Part shown: piece by piece, positions 24,610 through 32,712 of the stretch
Position numbering within the stretch: the stretch's first letter is position 1
Layout: every line of letters starts with the position of its first letter
Assembly: GCA_043820985.1 (NCBI GenBank)
Contig: JBDRDH010000098.1
Coordinates: forward strand, 1-32,712
Length of the DNA stretch: 32,712 nt
Direction: 5' to 3'
Source of the DNA: JAAYXS01 sp043820985
GTDB lineage: Bacteria; Planctomycetota; Phycisphaerae; UBA1845; Fen-1342
Notes under the pieces: generated by a model
Database searches by the model: none
Told to the model about the DNA's origin: nothing
Seen by the model: the letters and a program-made list of their open reading frames with translations, nothing else
Position numbers and translations under genes: made by a program

Positions 24610-24633
24610 TGCCCGGACCGCAACCGGCCCGGG
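24610..24633 (-). promoter_or_regulatory. Leader hairpin before DUF3352-like gene
   Basis: GCCCGG and CCGGGC form a 6-bp stem around a 12-base loop, about 20 bases before the ribosome site on the minus strand. It could be the 3' hairpin of the pyk transcript or a leader element. No T tract follows. Confidence 0.3.
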
Positions 24634-24755
24634 CGCAGCTTGCGCGTCTTTGTAAAGATCCCACAAGCCGTGATATGTTATCGCAAGAAGCCCCTTGTGA
24701 AAGTAGAACCGCGCGGGGAAACACGTCTTTCCACAAAAACCGACAGTTAGTGCTT

Positions 24756-26195
24756 CTAGCCCCTCTCCAAAACGCCACTCTCGACACGATGTACGATGAC
24801 CGTGTCAGTTCCGCCGGGGGTGTGCGGGCGGGTGGACGTAACCACCACGACCAGATCGCCCGGCACGGCCAGCTCACGCTCCAGCAGGTGGCTATCAAGG
24901 GACGCCGCCATCGCCGCTGGATTGTCCAACGGTTGCACGCGTACCGGTTCGACGCCGAAGAGCAGATTCAATTGCTGATAAACTCGCTGGCTATAGGTCA
25001 GACCGACGACCGGCATCGACAGCCGATGCCGGGCAACCTGTTTTACCGTTTGACCGGTGGCGGTCCACACTGCCACCAGCCGCGCGTTGATATCCCGGGC
25101 CGCCTGTACCGCGGCATGCGCGATCGCCGCCGATGATGACTGTTGCGCGGATGTGTCGAGGGGCAAAACGTAAGGTGGCTGGTCGGCCAGAAAAGCTTCG
25201 GTAGCCTGAGCAATACGGTTCATCATATCGACCGCCATGCCGGGATGCTGTCCCACCGCCGTCTCCGCCGAGAGCATGACGGCATCCACGCGCTCGAGAA
25301 TGGCATTGGCCACATCGCTGACCTCGGCCCGCGTGGGCATCGGGCTGTGCACCATGCTCTGCAACATCTGTGTGGCGACGATCACCGGTACACCGGCCCG
25401 CTGGCAACGTGCCACGATGTCCTTCTGGATTAAGGGCACGCGCCAGATGTCGGTCTCCACACCCAGATCACCCCGCGCTACCAGGACGGCATCCGTATGC
25501 GCGATCAACTCGTCAAGGTGCTCGAGCGCCTCGGTTTTCTCGATCTTGATGATGACGCGCGGCCCGGATGTGTGCGGCTCGACGAGTTGCTTCAATTCAT
25601 ACAGATCAGCCGGCTGGCGGACAAAAGAGAGCGCGACGTAATCAAGTCCATGCTCGATAGCCCATTCCAGGTCATCGCGATCCTTGGCCGTCAGGGCAGG
25701 CGTGGTCAGTCGAGTGTCCGGCAAGTTGACCCCCTTGTGGCTGTTGACCTGGCCACCATAGGTACAAGTGCACACGAGCGCATCAGCAGTACGCTCGACA
25801 ACCAGCAGGCGAACCATTCCGTCGTCTATATAGATCCGCTGGCCTTCGCGTACCTCATCGATAAAGGTCGGAAACGACACCGTCAGTAGCTCGGCAGTGC
25901 ATGGCGCCGTGCCACGCACAAAACGGACGGTTTTTCCGCGTTCCAACTCAACCGCGCCGGCCGCGAAGGTGCCCAGCCGGATCTTCGGTCCACACAGGTC
26001 GCCAATCACGCAGATGGGCTGTTGCCGTTCGCTGGCCAGTGAGCGCACCAGTTCCAATGTCTGCCGGTGGGTGTCGTGGTCGCCATGACTGAAATTCAGC
26101 CGGCAGACATCCAAACCCACATCAAACATATCCCGCAGACAATCCTGATTCGCACTGGCCGGACCAAGCGTGGCAATCAGCTTAGTCTTGATCAT
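24756..26195 (-). CDS. pyk: Pyruvate kinase
   Basis: A 479-residue glycolytic enzyme (phosphoenolpyruvate + ADP to pyruvate + ATP). ATG 26195 follows AAGGAG at 8 bases and opens with the family start IKTKLIATLGPAS. Other marks are CRLNFSHGDHDTH, GPKIRLG, the active-site block IIKIEKTEALEHLDELI, VARGDLGVE, and ATQMLQSM...PTRAEVSDVANAI with DAVMLSAETAVGQHP. A C-terminal allosteric-type domain follows (ARLVAVWTATGQTVKQVARHR...). The start lies inside the last codons of gatA, a 14-base overlap, and its ribosome site is within gatA. Translation of the two is therefore probably coupled. It is the last gene of the rpmB-gatC-gatA-pyk unit. Confidence 0.95.
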   Translation of the reverse strand: MIKTKLIATLGPASANQDCLRDMFDVGLDVCRLNFSHGDHDTHRQTLELVRSLASERQQPICVIGDLCGPKIRLGTFAAGAVELERGKTVRFVRGTAPCTAELLTVSFPTFIDEVREGQRIYIDDGMVRLLVVERTADALVCTCTYGGQVNSHKGVNLPDTRLTTPALTAKDRDDLEWAIEHGLDYVALSFVRQPADLYELKQLVEPHTSGPRVIIKIEKTEALEHLDELIAHTDAVLVARGDLGVETDIWRVPLIQKDIVARCQRAGVPVIVATQMLQSMVHSPMPTRAEVSDVANAILERVDAVMLSAETAVGQHPGMAVDMMNRIAQATEAFLADQPPYVLPLDTSAQQSSSAAIAHAAVQAARDINARLVAVWTATGQTVKQVARHRLSMPVVGLTYSQRVYQQLNLLFGVEPVRVQPLDNPAAMAASLDSHLLERELAVPGDLVVVVTSTRPHTPGGTDTVIVHRVESGVLERG

Positions 26196-27693
26196 GCCTT
26201 GCTCCTTGACAGTAATTCGGCGGACGGCGTGTGTGCCAGTCTGTCTCGCGCTCATACAATCGCGCCGCTTGCAAAAGTAGCTGTTCGCTGAAAACCGGAC
26301 CCATTAGTTGTAGTCCTATCGGCAAGCCACTACTGGCCAGACCACAGGGAATAGAGATCCCGGGTATGCCGGCCAGATTCGCCGACACAGTATAGATATC
26401 CGCCAGGTACATCTGGAGCGGATTTCCAAGCTTCTCCCCTCGGCGGAACGCGGGGGTTGGCGTGGTGGGACAGATCAGCAGATCGGCCTGGGTAAAAGCG
26501 CGCTCGAAGTCCTGCTTGATCAGTCGGCGAACGCGCAGGGCCTTGAGATAGTAGGCGTCGTAATAGCCGCTGGACAGCACGTAGTTACCCAGCATCAGAT
26601 GGCGTTTGACCTCCGAACCGAAACCCTCATCACGCGAGCTGCAATACAAATCGAGCAGATTGTCCGGCGAACTGCCGCGCCGGCCGTAGTGCACGCCATC
26701 GAAGCGCGCCAGATTGCTGGAGCACTCCGCCATGGCCACGACATAGTAAACCGCGATACAGGCTGGCGTATGCGGCAATGAGACCTCGATGATACGCGCC
26801 CCCAGGCGGCGATAGACCGCGATAGCTTCCTCGACCGCGGCACGCACCTCGTCATCCAGTCCAGCAGCGAAGTACTCACGCGGTACACCGATAGTGAGCC
26901 GCGCGGCACATGCCGCCAATTCCTCGGTACTCAGTGCCGCCGGGTAATCCGGCACTGGCCGATCAACGCAAGTTGAATCGTGTGGGTCGTACCCGCTGAT
27001 GACATGCAATAGCAGCGCCACGTCTTCGACATTCCGCGCCAGTGGTCCGATTTGTTCGAGGCTGGAACCATAAGCCACCAAGCCATAGCGCGAGACGCGC
27101 CCATAGGTTGGCTTCAGGCCGACGATACCACAGAAGGCCGCTGGTTGGCGAATTGATCCGCCGGTATCCGAGCCCAGGGCCAGGGGCACCATGCCGCTGG
27201 CCACCGCCGCCGCCGAACCACCCGATGAACCACCCGGAACATGATCCGGGTTCCAGGGATTGCCGGTCGGGAAAAAGCTGCTGTTCTCGTTTGAGGACCC
27301 CATGGCAAACTCGTCGAGATTGGTTTTCCCGACGATGACGCCACCCGCGGCGCTGATGCGCTCAATCACCGTGGCGTTATAGGGTGAGACGTAACCTTGG
27401 AGGCTTTGTGACGCGCAGGTGGTATGACCAAAGGTAGTGCAGATATTGTCCTTGATGGCCAGTGGCACACCGGCCAACTCTCCCGGTGACTGCCTGTCAG
27501 CCAAAGCCACATCCACGTTTTGAGCCTGTTGCTGAGCTTCCTGCGCGGTGACTTCCAGAAAAGCCCGTAGGTCGGGGTTTATCCGTGTGATCCGCGCCAA
27601 TGCCGCCGCACATATATCAGTGGCCGTGCAATTACCCGCTTTCACGGCGGCTACAATTTCTCTTGCCGGTAAGTCCATGTGTATCGCTGACAT
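26182..27693 (-). CDS. gatA: Asp/Glu-tRNA amidotransferase subunit A
   Basis: A 503-residue amidase subunit of the GatCAB complex, which converts Glu-tRNA(Gln) or Asp-tRNA(Asn) to the amide form. The Ser-cisSer-Lys triad is Lys81 (IKDNICT), Ser156 (GGSSGGS) and Ser180 (DTGGSIRQPAAFCG). The C-terminal ANLAGIPGISIPCG and LPIGLQLMG blocks are standard. ATG 27693 fits the family N-terminus, but no strong ribosome site precedes it; ATG 27678 is the alternative. gatC lies 83 bases upstream; gatB is not in this window. Its last codons overlap the start of pyk. Confidence 0.95.
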   Translation of the reverse strand: MSAIHMDLPAREIVAAVKAGNCTATDICAAALARITRINPDLRAFLEVTAQEAQQQAQNVDVALADRQSPGELAGVPLAIKDNICTTFGHTTCASQSLQGYVSPYNATVIERISAAGGVIVGKTNLDEFAMGSSNENSSFFPTGNPWNPDHVPGGSSGGSAAAVASGMVPLALGSDTGGSIRQPAAFCGIVGLKPTYGRVSRYGLVAYGSSLEQIGPLARNVEDVALLLHVISGYDPHDSTCVDRPVPDYPAALSTEELAACAARLTIGVPREYFAAGLDDEVRAAVEEAIAVYRRLGARIIEVSLPHTPACIAVYYVVAMAECSSNLARFDGVHYGRRGSSPDNLLDLYCSSRDEGFGSEVKRHLMLGNYVLSSGYYDAYYLKALRVRRLIKQDFERAFTQADLLICPTTPTPAFRRGEKLGNPLQMYLADIYTVSANLAGIPGISIPCGLASSGLPIGLQLMGPVFSEQLLLQAARLYERETDWHTRRPPNYCQGARHDQD

Positions 27694-27776
27694 GCGCTCT
27701 AATCCGAATCCGCCTGGAACTGTCTCGACAGTCTGCGCTGGGCAGGCGCAGGTCGCAAGGCGTCTGCCAACGGCAA

Positions 27777-28085
27777 TTAGTCGTCTATGGCTGGATCGAG
27801 AACCGCCGGCACCTTGAAGAGCTGGCCGGCGCTATCCGGAGCGTTGGCGAGGGCCTGCGTGGCTGAAAGCGTGCCACCCGGCTGGTCATCGCGCAACACG
27901 TTGGTAATGGATACCGGATGGGCCAGCGGCTCAACCTTTTCAGTGTCAATCGCCTGAATCTGCTGGAGATATCCGACAATCTCAGTCAACTGGCTGGCGT
28001 ATAGGCGGGCTTCATCCGAATTGAGGTGCAGTCGCGAAAGCCTGGCGATGTGATGAACCAGGGCCTGATCAATGCCAGCGGGCAT
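27777..28085 (-). CDS. gatC: Asp/Glu-tRNA amidotransferase subunit C
   Basis: A 102-residue small subunit that wraps around GatA and steadies GatAB. The family pattern is clear: VHHIARLSRLHLNSDEARLY, the LTEIVGYLQQIQAIDTEKVEPLAHP block, LRDDQPGG and a C-terminal FKVPAVLD. ATG 28085 gives the expected length. It lies 26 bases after rpmB and 83 bases before gatA on the same strand, so the three are probably one transcript. No strong Shine-Dalgarno is seen. Confidence 0.93.
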   Translation of the reverse strand: MPAGIDQALVHHIARLSRLHLNSDEARLYASQLTEIVGYLQQIQAIDTEKVEPLAHPVSITNVLRDDQPGGTLSATQALANAPDSAGQLFKVPAVLDPAIDD

Positions 28086-28111
28086 CGGGAAGCGACCTGT
28101 GGAAGAGAGTG

Positions 28112-28381
28112 TTACTCCGCGACGGCTGGTTCGGGCTTCTGCCAGTCACGCCGGGGAGGTTTAACCACCAGGCCCATGCGAATGGCCTTGGCACTGACCT
28201 TTATGCGTACCACCTTGCCATCCACCAGGGCGCGTACCTTCTGGATGTTGGGCTTGAATTTGCGCTTGGTAACACCGGTGACCTTGCGGCCGACACCGCC
28301 CAGGTACTTGGCCTTGCCACGACGGGCGATGGATCGTCCGAAGATGGTTTTCTTGCCGGTAAAATGACACTTGCGGGCCAT
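28112..28381 (-). CDS. rpmB: 50S ribosomal protein L28
   Basis: An 89-residue ribosomal protein. It starts MARKCHFTGKKTIFGRSIAR and contains RKFKPNIQKVRAL and VSAKAIRMGLV, all standard for bL28, with AAAGGAA before the ATG at 28381. The usual length is about 62-78, so the basic core has a short C-terminal extension (VKPPRRDWQKPEPAVAE). It heads the rpmB-gatC-gatA-pyk unit downstream of a good promoter. Confidence 0.95.
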   Translation of the reverse strand: MARKCHFTGKKTIFGRSIARRGKAKYLGGVGRKVTGVTKRKFKPNIQKVRALVDGKVVRIKVSAKAIRMGLVVKPPRRDWQKPEPAVAE

Positions 28382-28476
28382 TTCGATTCCTTTGTTGCCA
28401 TATCGAGTGAGCGACTAGCGCTCGTATACCAGCGCAGGCCTTTTTTGACTCACGCCCAGAGAATATCGAGTCAGGT

Positions 28477-28505
28477 AGTGTACTGTCTCCGGGTGGCGGG
28501 GTCAA
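28477..28505 (-). promoter_or_regulatory. Sigma70-type promoter of rpmB-gatC-gatA-pyk
   Basis: On the minus strand TTGACC (28505-28500), a 17-base spacer and TACACT (28482-28477) match -35 at 5/6 and -10 at 4/6. Transcription would start near 28470, leaving a leader of about 88 bases with a small GAGCG/CGCTC hairpin before rpmB. Confidence 0.6.
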
Positions 28506-28639
28506 ACCGGTCCGGCACATTACCGCTCCGGGTGACTGGTCAGGCGGCATCAGGCCGGGTAAAGTTATGGTTTCGAGAGTGGAATTGCCGCTCAGGCGGC
28601 TACCAGGCGCGAGTGGACAGATAAGGGAGTACCTAGGAT

Positions 28640-29737
28640 ATGAGCAGGAAAACGGCCGTGGCCCCTACCCCTTATAATGAGCGCATCTCCCAGATCCGAG
28701 CAGAACTCACCCGCCGTAAGCTGGACGGCTACCTGGTCCAGAACCGCATGGACCAAATCTGGCTAACCGGCTTTACCGGCGAGGACGGACTGGTGCTCGT
28801 CACTCAGCGGGCGCTCGTGCTGCTGACCGACGGACGGTTCGATGAGGCTGCCGATCGGGAAGCACCGTTCGCGAAAAAAGTGTTGCGCAAATTGCGCACG
28901 GCAGAGGTAAATGCTGGTATTATAAAACGTTACAAGATCAACCGCCTGGGATTTGATCCCAGCCAGATGAACGTCGCCGAGCACAAACAACTCAGCAAAT
29001 TCGCACGTCCCACGCGCTTGGTCCCGGCGGCGGGTGTGATGGTGGCACAGCGCCTGATCAAGGACGAGACCGAGATCGCGGGCATTCGGGTGGCTATCGA
29101 CGTCGCTGAGAAAGCCTTTACCCGGATGTGTAGGTGGATCAAGCCGGGGCGTACCGAGCAGGAAATCGCGGCACGGCTCGAATATGAGATGAAGGTTCTC
29201 GGAGCCCAGGAGCCGTCCTTTCCGACGATCGTGGCCATCGGGACCAACGCCTCACTACCTCATTACGAACCGGGTCAGGGGGTAGTGACCGATAAAGATC
29301 CGATTTTGATCGACTGGGGTGCCCGGGTCGGCTGGTATTGCAGCGACCTGACGCGCATGATCTGGCCAGCCAGAACCCCGCGCAAGATGGCCCAGATCAA
29401 CCAAGTAGTGCACGAGGCCCACGATCGAGCTATCGCGGCGGTCCGCCCAGGAATGACCGCTCACAACCTCGACAAAGTCGCGCGTAGCCGCATAACCAAG
29501 GCCGGCTACGGCGCCAGGTTCAATCACGCCCTGGGCCATGGTATGGGCCTGGACGTACACGAGTCGCCCAGAATTGGCAAAGGCACCGCCGACATCCTCA
29601 AGCCGGGCATGGTTTTCACGATCGAGCCGGGCATATACGTACCGGGTGTCGGCGGCGTACGGATTGAGGATGATGTGCTGGTCACCGACGATGGCTGTGA
29701 GGTTTTGACGTCGCTGGTGATCGATTGCCCCAAGTAG
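28640..29737 (+). CDS. M24-family Xaa-Pro-type peptidase
   Basis: A 365-residue metallopeptidase of the aminopeptidase P/prolidase group. The N-terminal creatinase-like domain has ELTRRKLDGYLVQNRMDQIWLTGF-type sequence. The pita-bread domain carries the five metal ligands Asp225 (IDWGA), Asp236 (CSDLTRM), His300 (ALGHGMGLDVHE), Glu329 (TIEPGIY) and Glu343 (VRIEDDVLV). ATG 28640 follows AGGAT. In many bacteria such a gene is followed by efp and then accB-accC; here accB comes directly. Whether it prefers dipeptides or longer Xaa-Pro peptides cannot be said. Confidence 0.92.
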   Translation: MSRKTAVAPTPYNERISQIRAELTRRKLDGYLVQNRMDQIWLTGFTGEDGLVLVTQRALVLLTDGRFDEAADREAPFAKKVLRKLRTAEVNAGIIKRYKINRLGFDPSQMNVAEHKQLSKFARPTRLVPAAGVMVAQRLIKDETEIAGIRVAIDVAEKAFTRMCRWIKPGRTEQEIAARLEYEMKVLGAQEPSFPTIVAIGTNASLPHYEPGQGVVTDKDPILIDWGARVGWYCSDLTRMIWPARTPRKMAQINQVVHEAHDRAIAAVRPGMTAHNLDKVARSRITKAGYGARFNHALGHGMGLDVHESPRIGKGTADILKPGMVFTIEPGIYVPGVGGVRIEDDVLVTDDGCEVLTSLVIDCPK

Positions 29738-29745
29738 CAAACCAC

Positions 29746-29770
29746 GGCTGGCGATACTCCGCGGCCAGCC
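29746..29770 (+). promoter_or_regulatory. Hairpin between M24 peptidase gene and accB
   Basis: GGCTGGC (29746-29752) pairs with GCCAGCC (29764-29770), a 7-bp stem with an 11-base loop, in the 51-base gap. No T tract follows, so it is a partial terminator, a processing site or neither. Confidence 0.35.
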
Positions 29771-29788
29771 AGAGAGCACGAGACTATC

Positions 29789-30247
29789 ATGGACCTCAAG
29801 CAACTTAAAAGCCTGGTGCAGCTCATGGTCGAGAATGATTTGAGCCGGCTGGAACTGCATGAAGGCGAAACCCGTGTTTTGTTACGACGGGGACAACCAC
29901 CCGTCACGACGGCCAACCCGGCTGTCCACCCAGTCAACCCAACCAGTGCCAATGCTCCCGCGCCGGCGGCCGAGGCGCCCGGCCAACCCGCCGCCCCGGA
30001 TAGCACCGAACATATGATTCGCTCGCCGATGGTAGGCACTTTCTACACCGCCACCGATCCCGAAACACCACCTTTTGTCAACGTCGGAGATCAGGTACAC
30101 CCGGACACCCCGGTATGTCTGGTTGAAGCCATGAAGGTGTTCAACGAGATCAAGGCCGAGGTGTCGGGACGTATCACCAAGATTCTGGTGAAGAACGCCC
30201 AGGCCGTTGAGTTTGACCAACCGCTATTCGCCGTCACTCCGGCGTAG
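29789..30247 (+). CDS. accB: Biotin carboxyl carrier protein of acetyl-CoA carboxylase
   Basis: A 152-residue carrier that holds biotin for acetyl-CoA carboxylase, the first step of fatty-acid synthesis. The N-terminal part (LKQLKSLVQLMVENDLSRLE) and a Pro/Ala-rich linker lead to the biotinyl domain. The domain starts IRSPMVGTFYTA, has the thumb-like ETPPFVNVGDQV, and carries biotin on Lys116 in EAMKVFNEI. It lies 30 bases before accC on the same strand. Confidence 0.96.
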   Translation: MDLKQLKSLVQLMVENDLSRLELHEGETRVLLRRGQPPVTTANPAVHPVNPTSANAPAPAAEAPGQPAAPDSTEHMIRSPMVGTFYTATDPETPPFVNVGDQVHPDTPVCLVEAMKVFNEIKAEVSGRITKILVKNAQAVEFDQPLFAVTPA

Positions 30248-30277
30248 CATCCCCGTCCAGGCATTGACGAGGCCCAG

Positions 30278-31672
30278 ATGTTCAGGCGAATTCTGGTGGC
30301 AAATCGTGGTGAGATCGCGTTGCGGATCATACGCGCCTGTCGCGACATGGGTATCGAAGCTGTCGCGGTCTACAGCCGCGCTGATCGCGACGCGGCCTAT
30401 CTGAACCTGGCCCACGACGCGATCTGCATCGGCCCCGAGTCACCGCAATTATCCTACCTCAATGCCGCGGCAATCATCTCGGCGGCCGAAGTGGCGGACG
30501 TGCAGGCTATTCACCCCGGCTATGGTTTTCTGGCCGAGAATGCGACTTTTGCTCAAATGTGCCGCGATTGCCGGATCGAATTCATTGGTCCCAGCGCCGA
30601 GTCCATGCGCATGCTGGGCAACAAGGTCGAGGCCCGCAAGCTGGCCCGACGTGCCAAGGTCCCAACCGTACCCGGCAGTAACAATTCCGTGGCTGACGAG
30701 GATGAAGCTGTCGCCGTGGCCGAGAGGATCGGTTTCCCGGTAATGATCAAGGCGGCGGCCGGCGGCGGCGGACGCGGGATGCGCCCCGCGCACAATGAAG
30801 CCACCCTGCGCACCAATTTCCGCAACGCCCGCGCTGAAGCCGAAGCCGCTTTCAAGGACGGTAGCCTCTACATCGAAAAGCTCATCGAACGGCCACGCCA
30901 TGTCGAGGTTCAGTTCCTGGCGGACGGCCAAGGCAACACGGTCCATTTGTGGGAACGCGATTGCTCGATCCAGCGCCGGCATCAGAAGCTGGTGGAAGAA
31001 TCACCATCGCCGCATATCACCGCCCGGACGCGCCAGAAACTGTGCGCGGCGGCGGTGCGCCTGAGCCGCGCGGCGGAATACCGCTCGGCGGGGACTTGCG
31101 AGTTCCTGGTCGATCATGAAGGCAATTTCTACTTCATGGAAGTCAACACGCGTATCCAGGTCGAGCACCCCGTCACCGAGTTGGTCACCGGGGTGGACCT
31201 GGTGCAATGGCAAATTCGTATCGCGGCCGGAGAAACACTCAAGCTGCGTCAGGATCACATCCGGCAAAAGGGCAGTGCTATCGAGTGCCGCATAAACGCC
31301 GAGTCGCCCGAAGATAATTTCCGCCCATGCCCAGGCCGGGTGAATGATTTCATCCTGCCCGGCGGCCCGGGAGTTCGTGTGGACACGCATATACACGCCG
31401 GCTACAACGTGAGCCCACACTATGACTCGCTGATAGCCAAGCTGCTGGTACATCGACCGACACGCGGCGAAGCAATCAACGCCATGCGCCGGGCCTTGGA
31501 GGAATTTATAATCCAGCCGCTGAAAACCACGATTCCGCTCCATCAAGCGATCATGGAGCACGCTGACTACGTCGAGGGGAATGTGGACACAGACTTTATC
31601 GAGCGCGCCTTTGCCCCCAGCAACCGCGGCAGCTCCTCAAGCCACGGCAAAAAGGCACGAAAGTCTACTTGA
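30278..31672 (+). CDS. accC: Biotin carboxylase of acetyl-CoA carboxylase
   Basis: A 464-residue ATP-grasp enzyme that carboxylates biotin on AccB. It begins MFRRILVANRGEIALRIIRA with GAGG upstream. Other marks are VQAIHPGYGFLAENA, the ATP-binding AAAGGGGRGM, RHVEVQFLADGQGN, ERDCSIQRRHQKLVEESPS, FMEVNTRIQVEHPVTE and ECRINAE. Length is close to the usual 450, with a slightly longer Ser/Lys-rich tail. It forms a unit with accB. Confidence 0.96.
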   Translation: MFRRILVANRGEIALRIIRACRDMGIEAVAVYSRADRDAAYLNLAHDAICIGPESPQLSYLNAAAIISAAEVADVQAIHPGYGFLAENATFAQMCRDCRIEFIGPSAESMRMLGNKVEARKLARRAKVPTVPGSNNSVADEDEAVAVAERIGFPVMIKAAAGGGGRGMRPAHNEATLRTNFRNARAEAEAAFKDGSLYIEKLIERPRHVEVQFLADGQGNTVHLWERDCSIQRRHQKLVEESPSPHITARTRQKLCAAAVRLSRAAEYRSAGTCEFLVDHEGNFYFMEVNTRIQVEHPVTELVTGVDLVQWQIRIAAGETLKLRQDHIRQKGSAIECRINAESPEDNFRPCPGRVNDFILPGGPGVRVDTHIHAGYNVSPHYDSLIAKLLVHRPTRGEAINAMRRALEEFIIQPLKTTIPLHQAIMEHADYVEGNVDTDFIERAFAPSNRGSSSSHGKKARKST

Positions 31673-31753
31673 AGGTCGGCAAGTTCAATCGTGGGGGCAC
31701 CGCCACCGTGGGCGGCATATCAGACTGGCCGGCATCAAAAGGGCAATCAGGAA

Positions 31754-31782
31754 TTGTTGAATGACAGGCTTACCATTCTAAT
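31754..31782 (+). promoter_or_regulatory. Possible promoter of the dehydrogenase-like gene
   Basis: TTGTTG (31754-31759), 17 bases and TCTAAT (31777-31782). The -10 box matches at 5/6, the -35 only at 3/6. The start would fall near 31789, giving a leader that includes the hairpin at 31803. Confidence 0.4.
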
Positions 31783-31802
31783 ATTGACCTGGACGTGAGC
31801 GC

Positions 31803-31821
31803 GGGTGGTTGCTGACCACCC
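31803..31821 (+). promoter_or_regulatory. Hairpin just before ribosome site
   Basis: GGGTGGT (31803-31809) pairs with ACCACCC (31815-31821) around TGCTG. GAGGAA (31825-31830), the ribosome site of the next gene, begins a few bases later. It could affect translation start, or be a remnant stem of the accC terminator. There is no T tract. Confidence 0.4.
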
Positions 31822-31836
31822 TGTGAGGAAACAGCC

Positions 31837-32712
31837 ATGAAAATCCTCGTCGCATGTGCGTTGCCGGACTTCGCTCTCGAACGGCTGCGTACTCTTGGAT
31901 CCGAGGTGGGCTATGAGCCCGATCTGCGTTCCGAGCAATTTCGCGAGGCCATCACTGGCGTCGGAATCCTGATCGTTGACGCGAAACGCGTATCACCGGA
32001 AGTCATCGCACGGGGCGACATGCTCCAGATGATCGTCCGCGCGGGTCCCGGCCCTGGTGATATCGCCCTGGAAACCGCCTCGGCCCAGGGAATTTTTGTC
32101 TCGCATTGCCCGGACCAGCACGCCATCGCGGTCGCCGAGCTGACGATCGGGCTGATGATCGCACTCGACCGCGGAATCGTGGAAAATACCAATGCCCTCC
32201 ACGAGCAACGCTGGATTCGTCATGAGTTCGGTGACGCGAAGGGCTTATATGGGCGAACTCTCGGTATTCTGGGTTTCAATTCGATCGGCCAACGGGTTGC
32301 CGAACGAGCGGTAGCTCTTGGTATGCAAGTGGCAGTTTGGTGTCCCGTAGCCGCCAGTGATACGCCGACATGCGGTAATTTACGCTTCGTCAACGGGCCG
32401 CGCGAACTGGCCCGCCAGAGCGATATCGTTGCCGTTCAGCCACTCGAGGAATGCGGCGAACACCAGGCGCTCGTGGATACAGAGTTCCTCGAGAATATGC
32501 GCCCAGGCGCGGCCTTGGTGCATGTGGGTCATCCAACCGTGCTGGAAGAAGCGGCCCTGGCCGAAGCAGTCAAACAACGCGGTTTACGAGTCGCATTGGA
32601 CGTCTTCGGCTCACAACCCACCGGCGACGCTGGTCGGTTCCGCTGTAAGCTAGCCGGTCTGCCCGGAGTTATCGGAACACAGCATCTCGGACCACTGACT
32701 GAGCAGGCCCGC
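31837..32712 (+). CDS. D-2-hydroxyacid dehydrogenase homologue with altered active site (partial)
   Basis: 292 codons are open to the window end, with no stop. ATG 31837 follows GAGGAA. The fold is that of SerA/D-2-hydroxyacid dehydrogenases: RAGPGPGDIALETASAQGI, AVAELTIGLMIALDR, GLYGRTLGILGFNSIGQRVAERA, LEEAALAEAVKQRGLRVALDVF and GVIGTQHLGPLTEQA all line up. Several key positions differ. The dinucleotide motif usually read GxGxxG is G-F-N-S-I-G (146-151). The catalytic Arg of the usual N-x-A-R-G-G is His232 (HVGHP). The catalytic Glu of DVFEEEP is Gln260 (DVFGSQP). His283 is kept. It may have changed chemistry, bind without catalysis, or partner another subunit. Confidence 0.85.
   Translation, partial: MKILVACALPDFALERLRTLGSEVGYEPDLRSEQFREAITGVGILIVDAKRVSPEVIARGDMLQMIVRAGPGPGDIALETASAQGIFVSHCPDQHAIAVAELTIGLMIALDRGIVENTNALHEQRWIRHEFGDAKGLYGRTLGILGFNSIGQRVAERAVALGMQVAVWCPVAASDTPTCGNLRFVNGPRELARQSDIVAVQPLEECGEHQALVDTEFLENMRPGAALVHVGHPTVLEEAALAEAVKQRGLRVALDVFGSQPTGDAGRFRCKLAGLPGVIGTQHLGPLTEQAR

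Noticed and set aside
1..32712. CRISPR array, prophage or insertion sequence
   Set aside because: No regularly spaced repeats, no transposase, integrase or phage structural genes were seen. The repeats found are palindromic and few.

Overview
The window looks like chromosomal DNA of a planctomycete, probably from the Phycisphaerae side of the phylum. This rests on GC-rich, dense housekeeping genes mixed with large secreted proteins. Three of those proteins carry the calcium-loop, dockerin-like segments (MNCDGTVNSYDID, GDCDGDQDVDINDFEAF) common in that phylum. Small lipoproteins and multidomain surface proteins fit the same picture. I see no phage, transposase, integrase or CRISPR array.

Layout. 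Positions 1-17.6 kb are dominated by exported proteins. They are a lectin-fold/dockerin protein with an unassigned C-terminal domain (413-2296), a secreted alpha/beta hydrolase (2308-3357, minus), an FG-GAP/VCBS protein with a C-terminal dockerin-like pair (3764-5224), a large propeller/DUF11/HYR surface protein with a hydrophobic C-terminal anchor (8126-10312), a small lipoprotein (10429-10671) and a 910-residue BNR/sortilin-type lipoprotein ending in a dockerin-like pair (10794-13526, minus). Between them lie tRNA-Ser(CGA) and selB, which shows that the cell probably decodes UGA as selenocysteine. Next come an EamA-type transporter, a small membrane protein and an exported M3 peptidase (PepF-like).

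The 17.6-17.85 kb gap is packed with palindromes. Two of them are copies, in opposite orientation, of an element that also occurs at position 53. The copies keep their stem by paired base changes, as in REP-like elements. From 17.85 to 24.6 kb there are a small lipoprotein, an exported coiled-coil protein with two LTxxQ-like motifs, a HAD phosphatase, leucyl aminopeptidase (pepA), GTP cyclohydrolase I (folE) and a secreted DUF3352-like protein.

The right end is housekeeping. A minus-strand unit rpmB-gatC-gatA-pyk has a good sigma70-type promoter, and pyk starts inside the end of gatA. Divergent from it is a plus-strand unit of M24 peptidase, accB and accC, followed by a D-2-hydroxyacid dehydrogenase homologue that runs off the window and has lost several residues of the usual active site.

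No single new multi-gene system stands out. The best leads are the covarying palindromic repeats, the degenerate SerA-like protein, the unassigned C-terminal domain of the first protein, the diverged direct repeats around the BNR gene and the long leader upstream of the surface protein.
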